64,000 nt of DNA from Aridibaculum aurantiacum (lineage in GTDB: Bacteria; Bacteroidota; Bacteroidia; Chitinophagales; Chitinophagaceae). This document shows positions 25,757 to 36,316 of the stretch, one piece after another. Both the position numbers and the translations under genes were made by a program. The first letter of the stretch is position 1, and the number at the start of each line of letters is the position of its first letter. The notes beneath the pieces are model-generated. The model saw nothing but the letters and a program-made list of their open reading frames with translations. It ran no database searches and was not told the DNA's origin. The DNA lies in NCBI RefSeq assembly GCF_017355875.1, contig NZ_JAFEWC010000002.1:496001-560000 (forward strand), in the 5' to 3' direction.

Positions 25757-28090
25757 TTATGTTTTGTTTCTCTTTCTTTTCCACCACCTGGTTTTTTCTA
25801 CTTCCTGGTGCGTGTTGGTGGGTGTTTTCATCTGGGCATCTAAAACGGCAATAAGCGCCATATTAATAATGCTGCGGACACTGCTGCCTAGTTGTAAAAC
25901 ATGTACCGGCTTTTTGAGGCCCAATAAAATCGGGCCAATGGCATCGGCACCTCCTACTTCTTTCAGCAGGTTGTACGCTATATTACCTGCCGCAAGATTA
26001 GGAAAGATAAGTGTATTAACATCTTTGTCAACCAGTTCGCTAAATGGGTAATTATCTTTTAATATCTCTTTATTGAAAGCCAGGCTTGCCTGCATCTCTC
26101 CATCTACTACCAATGTGGGTTCTAATTGTTTTACAATCTTAGTGGCCTTGGCTACCAAAGCAGCTTCAGGCGATGAGCTGCTTCCGAAATTGCTATAGCT
26201 AAGCATGGCAATACGTGGCGTAATGTTGAAGGTGCGAACCTCTTTTGCTACCAGCAGGGTTATCTCAGCCAGTTCTTCGGCAGTAGGATTGAAATTAACA
26301 GTTGTATCGGCAAGAAACAGCGGACCTTTTTTAGTAATGATAATGTACATGCCGGCTATCTTCCTTACGCTATCTTCTTTACCAATTACCTGCAAGGCAG
26401 GGCGAATAGTGTCAGGATAATTTTTAGAAAGACCAGATATCATGGCATCCGCTTCACCGGTCTCTACCATCATTGCTCCAAAGTAGTTGCGGTCGCGCAT
26501 GATCTTCTTACTCTCGTAAAAATTCAGGCCTTTTCGCTGGCGCTTCGCAAAAAAGAGGTTGCCGAACTGGTTGCGCATTTCTTCCGTCTCATCACCTGTA
26601 GGGTCAATGATTGGCAGGTCAGAAAGATCAATCTGGTTGGCGCCGGCTATCTCGTGTATCTTTTTACTGTTACCTAAAAGTATTGGGTAGGCTATGCCTT
26701 CATCATATACGATCTGCGCAGCTTTTAGGATCTTAAGGTTATCAGCATCAGCAAATACCAGGCGTTTCGGATTGCTCCTTGCTTTGATACCTATTACGCG
26801 CAGCAACTGGTTATCCAGTCCAAGGCGCTTGTTCAGTTCTACTGTATAAGCTTCCCAATTCTTTATAGGCTGCAAGGCAACGCCGCTATCGATAGCAGCA
26901 CGCGCCACAGCTGGTGCTACAGTGCTCAGCAGTCGTGGATCAAGCGGTTTGGGAATGATGTATTCAGGGCCGAAGCTTATGTTCTTTTGGTTGTATGCAA
27001 GATTGACAATATCGGGAACGGGTGATTTCGTCAATTCAGCAAGCGCCCGAACGGCAGCCAGTTTCATAGCTTCATTAATTTGCGTAGCGCGTACATCAAG
27101 TGCTCCACGGAAAATGTAAGGGAAGCCCAATACATTATTCACCTGGTTAGGACAATCGCTTCGCCCGGTAGCCATGATGACATCCTTACGAGATGCTTTT
27201 GCTACATCATATGGTATCTCCGGGTCGGGATTGGCCATTGCAAAAACAATTGGATTGCGAGCCATGCTACGCACCATGTCAGCTGTTACCACGTTGCCTA
27301 CACTTAATCCCAGGAAAACATCCGCATCTTTTATTGCCTTATCTAGTGTGATGTCGCTTTTGTTGATGGCGAACTTCTTCTTCTCTTCATCAAGATCGGT
27401 ACGTCCATGATGCAGCACGCCATCTTTATCGAACATGATGAAGTTCTCATGCCTTGCCCCCAGCGAAACATACAGCCGTACACAAGCCATTGCGGCAGCA
27501 CCCGCACCATTCACTACAAAACTTACTTTCTCAATCTTCTTGCGCTGTAACTCCAATGCATTTATTAGTGCTGCAGCACTAATGATAGCAGTACCGTGCT
27601 GATCATCGTGCATAACTGGTATATGCAGTCTTTCACGGAGCTTTTGTTCAATGATGAAACATTCCGGCGCCTTGATATCTTCCAGGTTGATGCCACCAAA
27701 AGTCGGCTCAAGCGCGGCTACTATGTCAACAAATTTTTCCGGGTCCTTCTCGTTGATCTCAATATCAAATACATCAATATCAGCGAAGATTTTAAATAGT
27801 ACACCCTTTCCTTCCATCACCGGTTTGCTGGCTTCAGGGCCAATATCGCCCAGGCCAAGTACAGCCGTACCATTTGTTATTACACCCACCAGGTTGCCCT
27901 TGGCGGTATACCTATATGCATCTTCTTTATTAGCGGCAATTTCTTTGCAGGGCTCAGCTACACCCGGGCTATATGCCAGCGATAGGTCCCGCTGGGTCTT
28001 TGCTTCCTTAGTGGGTACCACTTCTATCTTTCCCGGTCTTCCTTTCTCGTGATACTCAAGCGCCTGCTGTCTTCTTAAATCTTTTTTCAT
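25757..28090 (-). CDS. maeB: NADP-dependent malic enzyme with C-terminal phosphotransacetylase-like domain
   Basis: Oxidative decarboxylation of malate to pyruvate, yielding NADPH. The 777-residue MaeB-type layout has a malic domain (about 1-190, [14 protein letters not shown] with the catalytic Tyr at 40), an NAD(P)-binding domain (about 190-420, [15 protein letters not shown]), then a phosphate acetyl/butyryltransferase-like domain (about 430-760). In MaeB the latter is regulatory (acetyl-CoA sensing) rather than catalytic. It is the first gene of a probable maeB-mlaE-mlaF transcript. Mechanistic linkage of malate metabolism to lipid transport is not implied. Confidence 0.96.
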   Translation of the reverse strand: MKKDLRRQQALEYHEKGRPGKIEVVPTKEAKTQRDLSLAYSPGVAEPCKEIAANKEDAYRYTAKGNLVGVITNGTAVLGLGDIGPEASKPVMEGKGVLFKIFADIDVFDIEINEKDPEKFVDIVAALEPTFGGINLEDIKAPECFIIEQKLRERLHIPVMHDDQHGTAIISAAALINALELQRKKIEKVSFVVNGAGAAAMACVRLYVSLGARHENFIMFDKDGVLHHGRTDLDEEKKKFAINKSDITLDKAIKDADVFLGLSVGNVVTADMVRSMARNPIVFAMANPDPEIPYDVAKASRKDVIMATGRSDCPNQVNNVLGFPYIFRGALDVRATQINEAMKLAAVRALAELTKSPVPDIVNLAYNQKNISFGPEYIIPKPLDPRLLSTVAPAVARAAIDSGVALQPIKNWEAYTVELNKRLGLDNQLLRVIGIKARSNPKRLVFADADNLKILKAAQIVYDEGIAYPILLGNSKKIHEIAGANQIDLSDLPIIDPTGDETEEMRNQFGNLFFAKRQRKGLNFYESKKIMRDRNYFGAMMVETGEADAMISGLSKNYPDTIRPALQVIGKEDSVRKIAGMYIIITKKGPLFLADTTVNFNPTAEELAEITLLVAKEVRTFNITPRIAMLSYSNFGSSSSPEAALVAKATKIVKQLEPTLVVDGEMQASLAFNKEILKDNYPFSELVDKDVNTLIFPNLAAGNIAYNLLKEVGGADAIGPILLGLKKPVHVLQLGSSVRSIINMALIAVLDAQMKTPTNTHQEVEKTRWWKRKRNKT

Positions 28091-28239
28091 ACCTACGTTA
28101 AGGGGTGCAATTTACAACAAAGGTGGCAGCCGGGGGTAAGAAGGAAAAATTGAACGCTGCCTGCTGTTCTGAAGGTGATCAAAAAGCTTCTGATTCTGTA
28201 TGATGTACATCCAAAAATTTGAGAGGAAGCTTCAAGTAA

Positions 28240-28294
28240 GAAGGTGATATAGGTTGTAGCAGTCTCTCGTGTTTCTACAACCTATATCACCTTC
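28240..28294. repeat. Perfect 20-bp inverted repeat with 15-nt loop
   Basis: The arm at 28240-28259 (starting GAAGGTGATA, ending GGTTGTAG) is the exact complement of 28275-28294. It lies 34 bp past the SDR stop on the minus strand. The stem is longer and less GC-rich than the other terminators in this window, and no T-run follows in either direction. A 9-base copy of the arm start, GAAGGTGAT, recurs at 28171-28179. Confidence 0.85.
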
Positions 28295-28327
28295 AAAATT
28301 TCAAATATCAAACAATGGTGTTCCTGC

Positions 28328-29221
28328 TTATATGGTAGGCGTACCACCCGTTACCTGCACTGTAGAAGATGTCATAAAACTTGAGTCCTGCGATGCCAAT
28401 AGAACATACACCGCCGACAGTTCAACAGGCTGGCCAGCGCGTTTCAATGGCACGCTTTGCCCGAATTCTTTCACTTTCTCTTCAGGCATGGTACTCGGAA
28501 TAAGTGGTGTCCAGATAGGTCCGGGAGCAACACAGTTTACACGTATACCTTTCTCTGCCCATAACTGGCCAAGGCTGGCTGTAAAGTTTTGAATAGCACC
28601 TTTGGTGGCTGCATATGCCAGCAAAATCGGAGATGGCTTATAAGCATTCACCGATGATGTATTGATGACGGTGCTACCAGGCTTCAAATGCGGCTCCGCT
28701 GCCTGGCACAGGTAAAACATAGCATAGATGTTTGTGCGGAAGGTACGGTCCAATTCCTCTGCAGTTAGTTCCTGCAGGGAGTCGTGGCTCATCTGGTAAG
28801 CTGCATTATTCACTAGTATATCCAGCCCGCCAAGCTCCTGCACCGCAGTATTGATTATGCTTTTGCAGTGTTCCTCGCTGCTTATATCGCCCGGAACAAG
28901 AACAGCTTTACGACCTGCTTCCTCTACATATTTAGCTGTTTCCTTTGCATCTTCATGCTCATTCAGATACGATATCAGTACATCTGCACCTTCGCGTGCA
29001 AAGGCAATGGCCACAGCACGTCCTATTCCTGAATCACCTCCTGTAATGACAGCTTTTCTGCCTGTTAACTTACCCGAACCTTTGTACGATGTTTCGCCAT
29101 GGTCGGCTTTTGGTGTCAGGTCTGCTTCAGTACCGGGTACAGGCACCTTCTCCTGATTTTCATACGGTGGCTGTTCAAACTGATCAACCGGGTTCTGCAT
29201 GTTATCACTTGTTGCACTCAT
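28328..29221 (-). CDS. SDR-family oxidoreductase (YghA/glucose-dehydrogenase-like)
   Basis: Classical short-chain dehydrogenase with a ~50-residue N-terminal extension (PPYENQEKVPVPGTEADLTPKADHGE), as in E. coli YghA and B. subtilis YdaD/YhdF stress-type SDRs. The cofactor motif is TGGDSGIGRAV (about residue 57-67), and the catalytic residues are in INTSSVNAYKPSPILLAYAATKGA (Ser, Tyr-x-x-x-Lys). The C-terminus GGTPTI is typical. It is often linked to general stress and uses NADP; the substrate is unknown. Length 297 residues. Confidence 0.92.
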   Translation of the reverse strand: MSATSDNMQNPVDQFEQPPYENQEKVPVPGTEADLTPKADHGETSYKGSGKLTGRKAVITGGDSGIGRAVAIAFAREGADVLISYLNEHEDAKETAKYVEEAGRKAVLVPGDISSEEHCKSIINTAVQELGGLDILVNNAAYQMSHDSLQELTAEELDRTFRTNIYAMFYLCQAAEPHLKPGSTVINTSSVNAYKPSPILLAYAATKGAIQNFTASLGQLWAEKGIRVNCVAPGPIWTPLIPSTMPEEKVKEFGQSVPLKRAGQPVELSAVYVLLASQDSSFMTSSTVQVTGGTPTI

Positions 29222-29306
29222 AGTATTATGTTTTTGCTATATAGATAAGGAGGCCATTCATATAGCATGCCAACGCAGTGCGGCATCAGAGTGACAAGAT
29301 CCTTTT

Positions 29307-29825
29307 TTACCAGCCGCTTCTTGAGGTAAGACTTACACGCTGACCATTCTGTTGTAGATATTTTACGAACGTAAAAAAGTTGTTAGCATGATCAATATTA
29401 GCAAGCGAGAAAAGGGCAGTAATGGTTTGTTTATTGTGAACAAAGCTGATGCTGTTGTTCATGCCATATTCTATTCTTCCCGAGTGTTCGGTATAATAGC
29501 CGGAAACGGATTGGCTATAGAAAGAATGGTAATAGAAGCTGAGCTGTGAAACGGAAGCGAGTGGATAAGAAGCCTCGCCGAGCCGAATTGTTACATTGTC
29601 AATGAAAAGAATGGCTTTATCTACTTCAAATAATCCTTTTCCTTTTCCCGCTATGGTTCCAATCATAAACATGGAGATGCCCAATAGCGAGCTGCCAATG
29701 GCAATGTCTTCTGTAGATGGGATAACCCAAACAAAGATGGAAAGCATCAGTAGAATTATACCTATCAAGGAAACATTGAGCGCAGGGGAAGAATTCTGCT
29801 TAATCAGGTATGCCTGGAACTGCAT
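29307..29825 (-). CDS. Small membrane protein of unknown function
   Basis: 172 residues when started at the ATG at 29825 (MQFQAYLIKQ), which places the two hydrophobic segments (about 17-37 and 42-60) near the N-terminus. The upstream in-frame ATG at 29888 adds an unlikely 21-residue extension. The remaining ~110 residues form a soluble, beta-rich domain (FEVDKAILFIDNVTIRLGEASYPLASVSQLSFYY). I do not recognise the family. It is divergent from aspS, sharing a 250-bp upstream region. Confidence 0.6.
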   Translation of the reverse strand: MQFQAYLIKQNSSPALNVSLIGIILLMLSIFVWVIPSTEDIAIGSSLLGISMFMIGTIAGKGKGLFEVDKAILFIDNVTIRLGEASYPLASVSQLSFYYHSFYSQSVSGYYTEHSGRIEYGMNNSISFVHNKQTITALFSLANIDHANNFFTFVKYLQQNGQRVSLTSRSGW

Positions 29826-30001
29826 GATAAGCGGGTTGAGTGGTTGCGGATGGAAGATAAGAAAGATGCTTGAGCCAAATGAAGTCACTTACGTCATACT
29901 GGTATACCTCAGCCTCTTCTCCACTTACCTGAGCCTGGAGTGAATAAAACTTCCTTTATTTCTGCAACAAACGAGGGTGGACCAAAGACATTCTTCATTG
30001 C

Positions 30002-30009
30002 TATATTTG
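30002..30009 (+). promoter_or_regulatory. Candidate -7 element for aspS
   Basis: TATATTTG is an exact TAnnTTTG match, giving a leader of about 60 nt. No clear -33 element. Confidence 0.4.
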
Positions 30010-30075
30010 CCGCTCTTAAAAGTGAGCTGAGTGTTCTCAACCTTCGCCACCACCACAAACTCGAAATAACTAATC

Positions 30076-31911
30076 ATGTATAGATCTCATACCTGCGGAC
30101 AACTAAGACTTGCAGATACAGGAACATCCGTAACCCTTGCAGGTTGGGTGCAAACGGTAAGAAAATTCGGAAGCATCACTTTCGTAGACCTGCGCGACAG
30201 GTACGGCATTACCCAGTTACTATTCAACGAAAGCCTGAACGCCCGACTGGATGAGCAGCCGCTGGGCCGGGAGTTTGTACTGCAGGCAAAGGGTGTTGTA
30301 AATGAAAGAAGCAACAAGAACCTGAACATTCCCACAGGTGAAGTAGAGATACTGGTGGATGATTTTACCGTTTTGAATAAAAGTGCAGTACCACCTTTTA
30401 CCATACAAGACGATACGGATGGTGGTGATGACCTGCGCATGAAATATCGTTTTCTTGACCTGCGCCGCAATGCTGTAAAAAGAAATCTTGAACTTCGATA
30501 TGCAGTTAACCGTGCAGCGCGTAACTACCTGCACGAGCAAGGTTTCATGGATATAGAAACCCCATTTCTAATTAAATCTACACCAGAAGGTGCACGTGAT
30601 TTCGTGGTTCCATCGCGTATGAACCCGGGCCAGTTCTATGCGCTTCCTCAAAGCCCGCAAACCTTCAAGCAATTGCTGATGGTGAGTGGATATGACAGGT
30701 ACTACCAGGTGGTAAAATGTTTTAGAGACGAGGATCTGCGTGCAGACCGCCAGCCGGAGTTTACCCAGATAGATTGTGAAATGGCCTTTGTTGAACAAGA
30801 GGACATCCTCAACATGTTCGAGGGACTGGTGAAGAATATTTTTAAAGAAGTAACAGGCATTGATTATATTGACGCAGTAGAGCGAATGACCTGGGAAGAT
30901 GCAATGTGGAACTATGGCAATGACAAACCAGACATTCGCTTCGATATGAAAGTGACGAACCTGAAAGTGCCGTCAACTGTATTCATGGCCAAACAGGAAG
31001 AAGTGAAGCAATCACCAGTGGCCGGTGAAACAGGTTTCAAAGTGTTTGATGAAGCAGAAACACTGGTAGCCATCAATGTTCCAAATGCTGCAGACTACAG
31101 CCGCAAGCAAACCGATGAACTGATAGAATGGGTAAAGCGTCCACAGGTAGGAATGGGTGGATTGGCCTTTATAAAAGTGAATGCAGATGGAACGGTAAAA
31201 AGTTCATTCGACAAATTCTTCAATGAAGAGCAACTGAAAAGCTTGGCAGCGTATTGCAATGCTCAGCCGGGTGACCTCGTGCTGATATTGGCAGGAAGGG
31301 AGGAGAGAACACGTAAAGCCATTAGCGACCTGCGTATGTACATGGGTGAGCGACTGGGGCTTCGCAAAAAAGAAGAATACAAGTTGCTGTGGGTGCTCGA
31401 CTTCCCGCTGTTTGAATATGATGAAGAAGGTAATCGTTGGGTAGCGCGTCACCATCCGTTTACTTCACCAAAGCCAAACCAGATAGAGACGATGATCAAA
31501 AACAATCCTGTTATTGAAAATGCTGCAGATTACCTCAATCACCCGTATGCGAACATCAAGGCCAATGCTTATGATATGGTGCTGAATGGAAACGAGATCG
31601 GCGGTGGATCCATCAGGATATACCAGCGTGAACTACAAGAAAAGATGTTTGCAGCGCTGGGTATGGATGAACATGAGCAGCAACATAAGTTTGGTTTTTT
31701 GCTGGGTGCATTTGAATATGGTGCACCGCCGCATGGTGGTATAGCCTTTGGTTTCGACAGGCTCTGTGCCATCTTAGGCGGAAGCGAGAGCATTCGTGAC
31801 TTCATTGCATTTCCAAAGAACAACAGCGGCCGCGATGTGATGCTGGATGCGCCAAGTGCAATCGATGATAAGCAGTTTGATGAACTGCAGATTAAGCTGG
31901 ATCTGAAGTAA
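30076..31911 (+). CDS. aspS: Aspartyl-tRNA synthetase (bacterial type)
   Basis: Class II synthetase that charges tRNA-Asp. It has an N-terminal OB-fold anticodon domain (about 1-105, [26 protein letters not shown]), motif 2 in [20 protein letters not shown], the bacterial insertion (GAD) domain (about 290-420), and motif 3 GIAFGFDRL near 560. 611 residues is the normal bacterial length. The domain insertion and no adjacent amidotransferase genes are seen; whether it is discriminating cannot be decided from the window. A terminator follows. Confidence 0.98.
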   Translation: MYRSHTCGQLRLADTGTSVTLAGWVQTVRKFGSITFVDLRDRYGITQLLFNESLNARLDEQPLGREFVLQAKGVVNERSNKNLNIPTGEVEILVDDFTVLNKSAVPPFTIQDDTDGGDDLRMKYRFLDLRRNAVKRNLELRYAVNRAARNYLHEQGFMDIETPFLIKSTPEGARDFVVPSRMNPGQFYALPQSPQTFKQLLMVSGYDRYYQVVKCFRDEDLRADRQPEFTQIDCEMAFVEQEDILNMFEGLVKNIFKEVTGIDYIDAVERMTWEDAMWNYGNDKPDIRFDMKVTNLKVPSTVFMAKQEEVKQSPVAGETGFKVFDEAETLVAINVPNAADYSRKQTDELIEWVKRPQVGMGGLAFIKVNADGTVKSSFDKFFNEEQLKSLAAYCNAQPGDLVLILAGREERTRKAISDLRMYMGERLGLRKKEEYKLLWVLDFPLFEYDEEGNRWVARHHPFTSPKPNQIETMIKNNPVIENAADYLNHPYANIKANAYDMVLNGNEIGGGSIRIYQRELQEKMFAALGMDEHEQQHKFGFLLGAFEYGAPPHGGIAFGFDRLCAILGGSESIRDFIAFPKNNSGRDVMLDAPSAIDDKQFDELQIKLDLK

Positions 31912-31932
31912 GAAGAATAAAATTTTTTGTAG

Positions 31933-31968
31933 CTGCCCTTGCACACCTGCAGGGGCAGTTTTATTTTT
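31933..31968 (+). terminator. Rho-independent terminator of aspS
   Basis: 11-position stem CTGCCCTTGCA / TGCAGGGGCAG (one G-U) with a 4-nt loop, then TTTTATTTTT. Confidence 0.92.
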
Positions 31969-32172
31969 AGCAGGCAAGTCGAAGCGAGATTATAATAATT
32001 TAATCCAGGCTACAAACTGTGGCAGCACATTCTCCTTAGATTTGTCGCCTACTCCAATACCTGCTGATTCACCCTGAACCTGTACTTCAGTGATTTCCCA
32101 TCACTGGATGTGCCAGTCATTTTTGTTTGGTATTACTTAAAACAGCGGTCAATTAACCACAACTATTGTATT

Positions 32173-35100
32173 ATGATGAGAATCTTTACGCACGTATCGC
32201 TTAGGGCGATCCTTTTGTTCTTTGTATTGATGACGGCATTGAATGGGTGGGGGCAGGGTAATGAAGATTTTACTAATCTGCCTACAACAACCCCTGCTAG
32301 TTACCTAAGCCGAACCTGGACAGGTACAGACGGAGTTACTTGGACAGCAGAAGGTGCAAGAACAGATAGAACATTAAACGGTAAGGCAATCACTTTCGGT
32401 ACTTCCGGAAGTCGATGGGTGACATCACCTGTTTATGCCGGCGGGATGGGCACTTTGAAGTTTAATTATGTGAGGGATTTCACTGGAACGGGAACTCGAA
32501 CTATTCAAGTTTATGTAAATGGTACACAAGTGGGCACAGACATAACTGTAAGTCCAACAAGTGATGGAGTAATTCAATATTCTCAAGCTATCAATATTGG
32601 TGGTAATATTCAGTTAGAAATACGCAGTATAGGAGCAGCACAGGTAAAAATTGACGACATTAACTGGACGAGTTACTCAACGTCATCAGTTCCTACTAAA
32701 CTCGCCATAACCTTAATTTCTCCTTCTTCACCCACAGCTAACGCTCCTTTTAACGTAACTGTACAGGCACAGGATAACACGAACACAGCAGCCAATGTTA
32801 CCGCTGCCACTGATGTTACACTTTCAGTACAAACTGGTACAGGCACGTTAGGCGGAACTATAACAGGTACTATTCCTGCAGGTTCTAATGCAGTTACCAT
32901 CAGTGGTGTTACTTATAGTGTTGCAGAGAGTGGTGTTGTGCTTACTGCTACCAGAACCTCAGGGGATAATCTAACTGCAGGTAACAGTGCTGCCTTTACA
33001 GTGGTTGCGCCACCAGTAGAAGGACTACAATTAACAGCAACTAATACAAGAGTAACTATAGATTTTGATAACACTGTGGCTAGTTCGAATAATGGCCAGT
33101 TTGCTGGTGCGAGAACCGCAGAGAATCCTGCAGCTGGCGAACTCAATTCAACTACATGGGCTATCAATAGTGGTGTGACAAGCGGTGCTGCTTCTTTTAC
33201 CCCTGTAACAACTGGAGGTGGTTTGCAAGCAATTGGTACACATCCTTCTGGAGGTAATTTTTATGCATTCGAAACAGAACCTGGTAATGTTGCATTAGGC
33301 TTCCAGGCAACCGGTAGTTATTTTAACCCTGGTAGTGTCACATTAAAGATTCAAAACAATACAGGGTCAACAATCAACTCTTTATCTATTTTGTACAGAT
33401 TGTTGTCGTATAACGATCAAGGTCGTGGTAGTTCTTTTGAGCTTTCTTTCTCTGTCGATAATTCATCTTATTCTCCTTTGCCGGCATTTGGTCTTGAAAC
33501 ACCTGCTGCACTGGATCAGGCACCGGTGTGGAAGAGTCATGTTCGTGCTGCAGAAATCAACGGAATAAGTGTTTCAGCAGACGGTTTCATCTTTATCAGG
33601 TGGACTTCAGCAGATGCATCTGGATCCGGAAGCCGTGATGAACTTGCAATAGATGATATAAATATTGTTGCCAACAGCACCAATACACACCAATTGTTTA
33701 GCGGTTCTATTCAAGATGCAATCATTGGTACAAATACATCGCTGCCAGCAACTACCAATATTACAGATAGCATCAAACTTTTGGCTGGTGCAACATTGCT
33801 CACTAATAACAACCTTACTCTTCGGTCTACCATGTTTGGGACTGCTCGTGTCGCTACTTCAGCAGGCACCATCTCCGGCAATGTAACTGTTGAACGCTTC
33901 ATTCCAAACAAGCGTGCATGGCGCTTACTGGCGGCTCCTTTGGCAAACAATACAAATGCTCCTACCATCTTCACCAGCTGGCAGGAAGGTGGGAACCCTG
34001 GCAGCTTTGGAACCCATATCACTAAACCAGGAGCTACTGGTACTGATGGATATGATGTGTCGTCTATGGCTGCAGCATCATCTATCCGTTTCTTTGATGG
34101 AAGTGTGTTGCAGACGCCAGCTACCACCAATGCTACCAAGGTAACTGACAATGGTGGCGCTTATTTTCTCTTCGTTCGTGGTGATCGTACTATAGACCTT
34201 ACAAACACTGCAGCCAGCAGCAGTACCATCTTGCGTATGACCGGCAACATCAACCAGGGTAATTTGTCTGTAGGTGTACAGGGTGCTAATTTCTCACTCA
34301 TTCCTAATCCTTATCCTTCGCCTGTTGATTACGAAAAGATATTTAACGGTAACAGCCTGTCAGGAGTTTATTATGTATGGGATGCTACAATGGGAACAGG
34401 TGCTTACCGTACAGTAGACAGGCAAACTGCTAATACCTACCAGGTGACGCCATCCACCGGAAGTGCTGCCTCCGACAACCTGGTGCGTTTGATACGCAGC
34501 GGCCAGGCCATCTTTGTTCCTGGCACAAGTACTGTTTCATTTACTGAAGCAATGAAAACAGACAGTGTTGCTACTGCAAATGTTTTCCGAACAGGCAGTG
34601 GAACAGAAGAGTTGACGATTGACCTGAAGGTTGTGACTGGTACTGCAACAACTTTAGTAGATGGTGTGAGAGCCAAATTCAGCAATAGCTATAGCAATGC
34701 TGTCGATAACAATGACATTACCAAGATCAACAACTTTAGCGAGAACCTGGCTATTGTTCGTGAGAGCAAAAATCTATCTGTAGAAAAGCGTGACCTGGTT
34801 GAAAGTGCGGATACAGTTTTCATGAGACTATGGAATACAGGTATCAAGAACTACCAGTTCGAATTACAGGCATCAGATTTCAGCACCTCAGCTAATCTTG
34901 AAGCATACCTGTTGGACAAGTACCTGCAAACAAGCACACCGGTTAGTTTAACTGGTAACACCGCCTACGACTTTAGTATCACAAGCGATGCAGCAAGTGC
35001 AGCTCAGGATCGTTTTATGGTTGTATTTAAAACAGCTACCACGCTGCCTGTTGCTTATGCTTCTGTAAAAGCTTACCAAAAGAATAGTGGTGTACAGGTA

Positions 35101-35586
35101 GAATGGAATGTTGCTACCGAAGTTAATACCAATCAATACGAGGTTGAAAAATCTGTGAATGGTACAACTTTCTCTAAAGCTGGTAACGTAGTAGCTAACG
35201 GTACAGGTGCTTATAGCTGGTTTGATGCACAACCAAGTTCAGGAGCTAATTACTATAGGATTAAGGCCATAGATAATAATGGTGCAGGTAAACTGAGCCA
35301 GGTAGTGAGCGTGAAAATTGGTGGCACCAAGGCTGGCATCAGTATCTATCCTAACCCAGTAGAAGGAAACGTACTTAACCTGCAACTAAATAATCTTGCT
35401 GCTGGTGTATACGAACTAAGATTGTACAATAACCTCGGCCAGCAGGTAATGGTTAGAAACATCAAGCATGCCGGCGGATCTGCTACGCAGACTATCAACT
35501 TGACTGATGCTGTTGGTGCAGGCATTTACCAACTGCAGCTGGGTAATGTTGACCTGAAGATGAACCACCAGGTAATAGTGAAATAA
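32173..35586 (+). CDS. Large secreted T9SS substrate with Ig-like domain and type A sorting domain
   Basis: 1137 residues from the ATG at 32173, chosen because a Sec signal peptide starts there (MMRIFTHVSLRAILLFFVLMTALNGWGQG). Residues after the signal form a beta-sandwich (to about 165), then a Big/filamin-type Ig-like domain (PTKLAITLISPSSP to about 285), a second beta-sandwich (about 300-500), a long linker region, and a C-terminal ~80-residue T9SS type A sorting domain (SIYPNPVEGNVLNLQL, then GVYELRLYNNLGQQV, ending HQVIVK). The protein should be secreted through the outer membrane by the type IX system and anchored to the surface. No catalytic motif is visible, so adhesin or structural roles are likely. 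Codon composition is Thr/Ser/Asn-rich. Confidence 0.88.
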   Translation: MMRIFTHVSLRAILLFFVLMTALNGWGQGNEDFTNLPTTTPASYLSRTWTGTDGVTWTAEGARTDRTLNGKAITFGTSGSRWVTSPVYAGGMGTLKFNYVRDFTGTGTRTIQVYVNGTQVGTDITVSPTSDGVIQYSQAINIGGNIQLEIRSIGAAQVKIDDINWTSYSTSSVPTKLAITLISPSSPTANAPFNVTVQAQDNTNTAANVTAATDVTLSVQTGTGTLGGTITGTIPAGSNAVTISGVTYSVAESGVVLTATRTSGDNLTAGNSAAFTVVAPPVEGLQLTATNTRVTIDFDNTVASSNNGQFAGARTAENPAAGELNSTTWAINSGVTSGAASFTPVTTGGGLQAIGTHPSGGNFYAFETEPGNVALGFQATGSYFNPGSVTLKIQNNTGSTINSLSILYRLLSYNDQGRGSSFELSFSVDNSSYSPLPAFGLETPAALDQAPVWKSHVRAAEINGISVSADGFIFIRWTSADASGSGSRDELAIDDINIVANSTNTHQLFSGSIQDAIIGTNTSLPATTNITDSIKLLAGATLLTNNNLTLRSTMFGTARVATSAGTISGNVTVERFIPNKRAWRLLAAPLANNTNAPTIFTSWQEGGNPGSFGTHITKPGATGTDGYDVSSMAAASSIRFFDGSVLQTPATTNATKVTDNGGAYFLFVRGDRTIDLTNTAASSSTILRMTGNINQGNLSVGVQGANFSLIPNPYPSPVDYEKIFNGNSLSGVYYVWDATMGTGAYRTVDRQTANTYQVTPSTGSAASDNLVRLIRSGQAIFVPGTSTVSFTEAMKTDSVATANVFRTGSGTEELTIDLKVVTGTATTLVDGVRAKFSNSYSNAVDNNDITKINNFSENLAIVRESKNLSVEKRDLVESADTVFMRLWNTGIKNYQFELQASDFSTSANLEAYLLDKYLQTSTPVSLTGNTAYDFSITSDAASAAQDRFMVVFKTATTLPVAYASVKAYQKNSGVQVEWNVATEVNTNQYEVEKSVNGTTFSKAGNVVANGTGAYSWFDAQPSSGANYYRIKAIDNNGAGKLSQVVSVKIGGTKAGISIYPNPVEGNVLNLQLNNLAAGVYELRLYNNLGQQVMVRNIKHAGGSATQTINLTDAVGAGIYQLQLGNVDLKMNHQVIVK

Positions 35587-35609
35587 GTAACAATAATTCA
35601 GAATAATCT

Positions 35610-35642
35610 AACAGCGGTTGCCATCGGTAGCCGCTGTTTTTA
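35610..35642 (+). terminator. Rho-independent terminator of the T9SS substrate gene
   Basis: 13-position stem starting AACAGCGG and ending CCGCTGTT (two G-U pairs), 3-nt loop, then TTTTT-A-TT. Confidence 0.92.
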
Positions 35643-35763
35643 TTATGTAAATGCATTAGCCATCTAACAGTGAAGTAATAGCCCTGAAGATGAGTGCATG
35701 CTTGAAAGTGGCTTCTATGTAACTGCAAAAAGAAAAAGGGGAAGCACCTGTTTTACCCGATAT

Positions 35764-35794
35764 AAAAAACCGCCAGCTAGTGCCGGCGGTTTTT
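35764..35794 (-). terminator. Terminator of the DUF4293 gene (bidirectional)
   Basis: 10-bp stem AAAAACCGCC / GGCGGTTTTT with a 10-nt loop. It has T-runs on both strands and stands 21 bp past the minus-strand stop. Confidence 0.9.
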
Positions 35795-35815
35795 ACATTT
35801 TACAATGACCATGGA

Positions 35816-36241
35816 TTACCTAAGTCTATCCATGCTCTTAATAAGCTTTTGATCTTTTCTTACACCTCTCCATGCAAGTATGAAGAAGACGATAAGAAAT
35901 ATAGGAAGTAAACTACCCCAGGCATAGGTGCCAGTGGCAACCTGGTAATCTGTTTTGAAATTATCCAGCCTGAGTACCTCAAGTGCTATAAGCGCTATAG
36001 ATCCTAGAAGTCCAAAAAAACAAAGGCGCATTTGCATGGGCCTGTTCTTGTATAAGAAGATTGCAGTGGCAGCTATTAATCCCACAGCTACTGCAAGGGC
36101 AAATAATAGCAGGTTTTCTGTGGCCAGGTAGTTCCTTTCAAGGCCATCGGGTAGTGTACCGGTAAATAGAGGAACTTGTGTATAAACAAAAGCAACAATG
36201 GCTGCCAGCAGTAGCCATATCGATTGAATTCTTTGTATCAT
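35816..36241 (-). CDS. DUF4293-family membrane protein
   Basis: 141-residue protein with four hydrophobic segments. It begins with MIQRIQSIWLLLAAIVAF, the signature start of the Bacteroidota-restricted DUF4293 family, and ends in a basic tail (VRKDQKLIKSMDRLR). The function of the family is unknown. It sits 75 bp downstream of glyA on the same strand and may be co-transcribed with it. Confidence 0.85.
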   Translation of the reverse strand: MIQRIQSIWLLLAAIVAFVYTQVPLFTGTLPDGLERNYLATENLLLFALAVAVGLIAATAIFLYKNRPMQMRLCFFGLLGSIALIALEVLRLDNFKTDYQVATGTYAWGSLLPIFLIVFFILAWRGVRKDQKLIKSMDRLR

Positions 36242-36316
36242 TTTATCATTGTGTTTTACTGAAAACTTTTTAAAGAAGTTGCTTTATTGAAGCAACAAAT
36301 GCAATACCACCTACTG

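Noticed and set aside
29826-29888. Longer N-terminus for the small membrane protein at 29307
   Set aside because: The extension (MTSFGSSIFLIFHP...) is not needed for the fold, and the internal ATG at 29825 gives a more natural protein start.
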